In this document: one piece after another, positions 61,265 through 64,000 of the stretch
Position numbering within the stretch: position 1 is the stretch's first letter
Layout: each line of letters starts with the position of its first letter
Assembly (NCBI GenBank): GCA_031420415.1
Contig: JANOMT010000024.1
Coordinates: 1-64,000 of the forward strand
Source: JANYGA01 sp031420415
Lineage (GTDB): Bacteria; Vulcanimicrobiota; Vulcanimicrobiia; Vulcanimicrobiales; Vulcanimicrobiaceae
Reading direction: 5' to 3'
DNA length: 64,000 bases
Notes under the pieces: generated by a model
Told to the model about the DNA's origin: nothing
Database searches by the model: none
What the model saw: only the letters and a program-made list of their open reading frames with translations
Translations under genes and position numbers: made by a program

Positions 61265-62905
61265 CTAAACTCTGGCGGGTTCGGCCGGTCGCCCGGTATC
61301 GTCGAATGAGTCGAACTGTAACGACGCATTCCACTCGCCCGCCAAACGCATGCTCCACTCGCTCTCGAAGAGCGCGACGGGCGTACTCGCACCATCCTCG
61401 ACGAGTTTCGCATTGGAAGGCCACGTCGCGTTTGCGATCGCCTCCGCGTCGCCCCGGACGCGGCGGGCGAGCGAGAACGGAAGTCGGTAGAATTCCGTCT
61501 TCACGCCATACTCGGCCATCATGCGATACTTCGCGACTTCGAATTGCAATTCGCCCACGGCGGCGAAGATCGGTTCGGTCCGCATTTGCCCCGCGGGATA
61601 GAACACTTGAATCGCGCCTTCCTCGGCGAGTTGCGCGATCGCCTTCCCGAACGATTTATACGCCCCCGTATCGATATTTCGTACGGTTGCGAAGTGTTCG
61701 GGTGCGAAGCTCGGAATGCGATCGTAGGCCACCGATTCTCCCGTGCACAGGGTATCTCCGATCGCAAACGAGCCCGGATTCGCGAGCCCGACGACGTCGC
61801 CCGCGAACGCTTCATCGACCACTTCGCGTTCGTTTGCGAAGAGTTTCATCGCGCGCGTGACGCGCACGTCTTTCCCGGTCCGCGTGTTGCGCACGGTCAT
61901 ATCGCGTTCGAATTTCCCACTGCACACGCGCAAAAACGCGACGCGATCGCGGTGCCGCGGATCCATGTTCGCTTGAATTTTAAACACGAATCCCGAGAAC
62001 TGATCCGACGACGGATCGACGGCTTCGCTCTCCGCTCGCCCGCCCCGATGCGCGAGACGCGCGCGCGGCGGCGGCGCCATTTCGAGAAAACCGTCGAGAA
62101 AGAGCTCGACACCGAAGTTCGTGACCGCACTTCCGAAAAAGACCGGCGTCGCATCGCCCGACATGAACGCGTCGCGATCGAACGCCGCGCCCGCGCCTTC
62201 GAGGAGTTCGAGCCCGTCGCGAAATTCGCGATACGTGCCTTCGTCCGTGAGCTCGGCGAATTTGGGATCGTCGATATCCGTCACACGGACGGGCGCGCGC
62301 TTCGCGCCGTGCGTGACGCGTTCGAAGAGATTGACGTCACGCGATTGCCGGTCGTACACGCCGCGAAACGAGGGACCGCTGCCGATCGGCCAGTTGATCG
62401 GATACGTCGCGATTCCGAGTACTTTTTCGAGCTCGTCGAGGAGCTCGAGCGGATCGCGACTCGGGCGGTCCATCTTGTTGATGAACGTGAAGAGTGGGAT
62501 GCGCCGCGAGCGACAGATTGCGAAGAGCTTTTTCGTCTGAGGTTCGACGCCTTTGGCGGCGTCGATGAGCATGACGGCTGAGTCGGCTGCGAGCAGCGTG
62601 CGATACGTGTCTTCGCCGAAATCTTGATGGCCCGGCGTATCGAGCAGATTGATCGTGTGGCCTTTGTACGGAAACTGCAACACGGTCGACGTGATCGAAA
62701 TACCACGTTCTTTCTCGAGCTCCATCCAGTCCGACGTTGCGCTCCGCGCGCGACGACGCGCCGAAACTTGGCCTGCCGTCGAGATCGCGCCCCCGTAGAG
62801 CAAGAGCTTTTCGGTGAGCGTCGTCTTCCCGGCGTCGGGATGCGAAATGATCGCGAAGGTGCGGCGCCGTTCGACGGCCTCCGCAAGCGAGGAAGGTGGT
62901 TCCAT
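61265..62905 (-). CDS. prfC: peptide chain release factor 3
   Basis: A 546-residue translational GTPase that recycles RF1/RF2 from the ribosome. G1 is AIISHPDAGKTTLTEK (~19-34), then G2 in DWMELEKERGISITSTVLQF, G3 DTPGHQDFGEDTYRTL, and G4 INKMDRPSRDP. The C-terminal region has the RF3-specific MRTEPIFAAVGELQFEVAKYRM, which distinguishes it from EF-G (no domain IV). The length matches RF3 (~527-530), slightly longer at the ends. The ATG at 62905 is chosen because family similarity starts there. Confidence 0.96.
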   Translation of the reverse strand: MEPPSSLAEAVERRRTFAIISHPDAGKTTLTEKLLLYGGAISTAGQVSARRRARSATSDWMELEKERGISITSTVLQFPYKGHTINLLDTPGHQDFGEDTYRTLLAADSAVMLIDAAKGVEPQTKKLFAICRSRRIPLFTFINKMDRPSRDPLELLDELEKVLGIATYPINWPIGSGPSFRGVYDRQSRDVNLFERVTHGAKRAPVRVTDIDDPKFAELTDEGTYREFRDGLELLEGAGAAFDRDAFMSGDATPVFFGSAVTNFGVELFLDGFLEMAPPPRARLAHRGGRAESEAVDPSSDQFSGFVFKIQANMDPRHRDRVAFLRVCSGKFERDMTVRNTRTGKDVRVTRAMKLFANEREVVDEAFAGDVVGLANPGSFAIGDTLCTGESVAYDRIPSFAPEHFATVRNIDTGAYKSFGKAIAQLAEEGAIQVFYPAGQMRTEPIFAAVGELQFEVAKYRMMAEYGVKTEFYRLPFSLARRVRGDAEAIANATWPSNAKLVEDGASTPVALFESEWSMRLAGEWNASLQFDSFDDTGRPAEPARV

Positions 62906-62945
62906 GTGCGCGTTTCGTTCGACGTATGCCCGAAAGGGCTTCCTG

Positions 62946-63425
62946 TCACCGCGCGCGCGGGACGTAGACTCGAACGTCGTCGCGAGCTCCATCGCGCCGC
63001 TCGACGACGATCTCGCTGCCCGCCGCAAAGAAGCGGACCGGTTGCGGAATAACGAGCCGATTCTCACCGCGCGTGACCGTCGCGGAATCCGCATCGACGA
63101 CGAGCGTACAATCGGCGGCGCGTAACCGAAAGGGCGTGGCGATCGGCGTCGTGCCTGCGAGAAGCACGCGCGCGAATGCGATCGTGCCGCTTCGGCTTGC
63201 TCGTTGATGGAAACACTCCGGCAGCGCCGAGAGCGCCCACGGTGCCGCGCCGGTTACCGGCAACGCCGTCGCGCGCGATCGGTCATGTTGATTCGGGCCC
63301 ACCGTCGCGCGCGGGTCGCTCGAAAAATGGCTCGCGGCGTCGTCGTGCGCCGCATGCGGAAGCGCGAGAACCAGCAGCGTGACCGCCACGACGATCGCGC
63401 TTGCGAGCGCGAGATAGCGTAACAC
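62946..63425 (-). CDS. exported hypothetical protein
   Basis: A 159-residue protein with a membrane/signal segment (MLRYLALASAIVVAVTLLVLALPHAA; cut near HAA) and a beta-rich mature part including LRAADCTLVVDADSATVTRGENRLVIPQPVRFFAAG and a tail of alternating charged residues. No family is recognised. It lies 40 bases upstream of prfC and 6 bases downstream of the GH130-like gene on the same strand. Confidence 0.65.
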   Translation of the reverse strand: MLRYLALASAIVVAVTLLVLALPHAAHDDAASHFSSDPRATVGPNQHDRSRATALPVTGAAPWALSALPECFHQRASRSGTIAFARVLLAGTTPIATPFRLRAADCTLVVDADSATVTRGENRLVIPQPVRFFAAGSEIVVERRDGARDDVRVYVPRAR

Positions 63426-63431
63426 GCGGCG

Positions 63432-64000
63432 CTACGCCGCGCTTTCTTCCTCACCGGCACCGACCGTCGTGCTCGCGCCGAGCGCGAAGGCGATGCGGCC
63501 GACACGCGAATCCGCCATGCCATAATACACGTCGAACTCGCGCGGTCGCGCGCCCGGGCGCACGTCGATCGCCGTCGGGAAGACGACGTTATTAACCATA
63601 CCGCGCCGTTCGTCGACGGTCTCCGGCGCGAAGACGGGAGCGGGCGAACGATAGCGCACGAGATGCGGTCGCTCGAAATCATGGATAACGATGCCCGCGC
63701 TGTAGCGCATGCCACTACACTTTCCGGCGGCATCGTACTGAGCGTCGACGCCGTGGAAGAACGAGAGCCAGCCCTCATCGATACGCAACGGTGGCGTCCC
63801 GCCGCCATTCTTGACGCGACCCCAATCGTGCGCGGGCTCGAGCACGAGCGCGCTCTCGGCGACGCGGACGAGATTGCTGCGGTCATGCAGCACGGCATCG
63901 AGCGGGACGTAGGCGACGCGCGTGCTCTCGCGGTCGCGCGCGGGCATGGCGAGAATGATCGGGAGCGCCGCGCACGCGTCGATGGCGGAGACATGGTTCA
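63432..64000 (-). CDS. GH130-like beta-mannoside/glycoside phosphorylase, C-terminal part
   Basis: The open frame runs to the window end, so the N-terminus is missing; 189 residues are visible. They read NGGGTPPLRIDEGWLSFFHGVDAQ, then RPHLVRYRSPAPVFAPE, MVNNVVFPTAID, and FDVYYGMADSRVGRIAFA. This order is that of the five-bladed GH130 propeller end (G-x-G-x-P-P-x-x-T-x-x-G-W-L-x-x-Y-H-G, then V-V-F-P and Y-Y-G-A-A-D), which phosphorolyses beta-mannosides. Related GH43/GH32-like enzymes cannot be excluded. An in-frame ATG at 63947 exists but lies inside the domain, so it is unlikely to be the start. Confidence 0.68.
   Translation of the reverse strand, partial: NHVSAIDACAALPIILAMPARDRESTRVAYVPLDAVLHDRSNLVRVAESALVLEPAHDWGRVKNGGGTPPLRIDEGWLSFFHGVDAQYDAAGKCSGMRYSAGIVIHDFERPHLVRYRSPAPVFAPETVDERRGMVNNVVFPTAIDVRPGARPREFDVYYGMADSRVGRIAFALGASTTVGAGEEESAA

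Noticed and set aside
1..64000. CRISPR arrays, tRNA, rRNA or insertion sequences
   Set aside because: I looked for regular repeats with spacers, tRNA cloverleaf ends, rRNA segments and transposase motifs such as DDE or HUH and found none; CGATCG copies are not regularly spaced.

Overview
The window is a GC-rich (clearly above 60%), densely packed bacterial chromosome segment. Nearly every base lies in a gene, and adjacent genes repeatedly share ATGA, GTGA or TGATG stop/start junctions. I see no rRNA, tRNA, CRISPR array, transposase, integrase or phage gene, so this looks like core and niche-adaptation chromosome rather than a mobile island. Gene content suggests an aerobic or facultative free-living heterotroph: aconitase, ThiC, Ppk1, RF3, OpuC-type osmolyte uptake, an ergothioneine methyltransferase, and glycogen/maltodextrin turnover. 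The style (Ala/Arg-rich proteins, overlapping operons, a very high density of the palindrome CGATCG) would fit an under-sampled phylum such as Eremiobacterota (WPS-2), but that placement is inference.

Layout. 1-2.1 kb: a terminator, a nucleotidyltransferase-like remnant, a GNAT acetyltransferase and a GNAT-inositol monophosphatase fusion (minus). 2.2-3.3 kb: an NleD/M91-like zinc metallopeptidase with an unknown partner (plus). 3.3-5.2 kb: thiC under a TPP riboswitch (minus). 5.2-8.2 kb: an SF2 helicase with an unusual repeat-bearing C-terminus and an EamA transporter; then an SDR. 9-18.4 kb: a tightly coupled glucan operon (GH63 glucosidase, GlgX, MalQ, mannose-1-phosphate guanylyltransferase/phosphomannomutase fusion, small protein). 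18.4-24.7 kb: minus operon TVP38-RNase D-aconitase-GT4-hypothetical. 24.7-28 kb: a VKOR-like protein, two exported proteins, a Nudix hydrolase and an MBL hydrolase.

28-32.5 kb: minus block of FkbM methyltransferase, quinone-oxidoreductase-like MDR, RDD protein and acyl-CoA synthetase. 32.5-35.6 kb: BolA-monothiol glutaredoxin-thioesterase, a cupin, and an EVE protein with a PaaI thioesterase. 35.6-41.7 kb: ppk1, divergent from a four-gene OpuC ABC operon plus SDR. 41.7-48.8 kb: EgtD with a C26 amidotransferase, dienelactone hydrolase, prolyl oligopeptidase with lytic transglycosylase, di-iron hydroxylase-like membrane protein, and an MGDG-synthase-type glycosyltransferase. 48.8-55.3 kb: PAS-GAF-GGDEF protein, ROK kinase, M20 amidohydrolase, DUF5069-like protein, acetamidase and a LolA-like exported protein.

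55.3-64 kb: YkgJ cysteine-cluster protein, PYROXD2-like oxidoreductase and AhpD-like protein (one operon), an ECF sigma factor behind DoxX, a MarR regulator with an AT-rich promoter/operator, threonine dehydratase, RF3, exported proteins, and the C-terminal part of a GH130-like enzyme cut by the window end. After start correction no gene-free stretch exceeds 300 bases. The largest are 59024-59316 (holds the MarR promoter/operator), 53336-53555 (nothing recognised) and 34450-34664 (nothing recognised beyond the ribosome binding site of the EVE gene).
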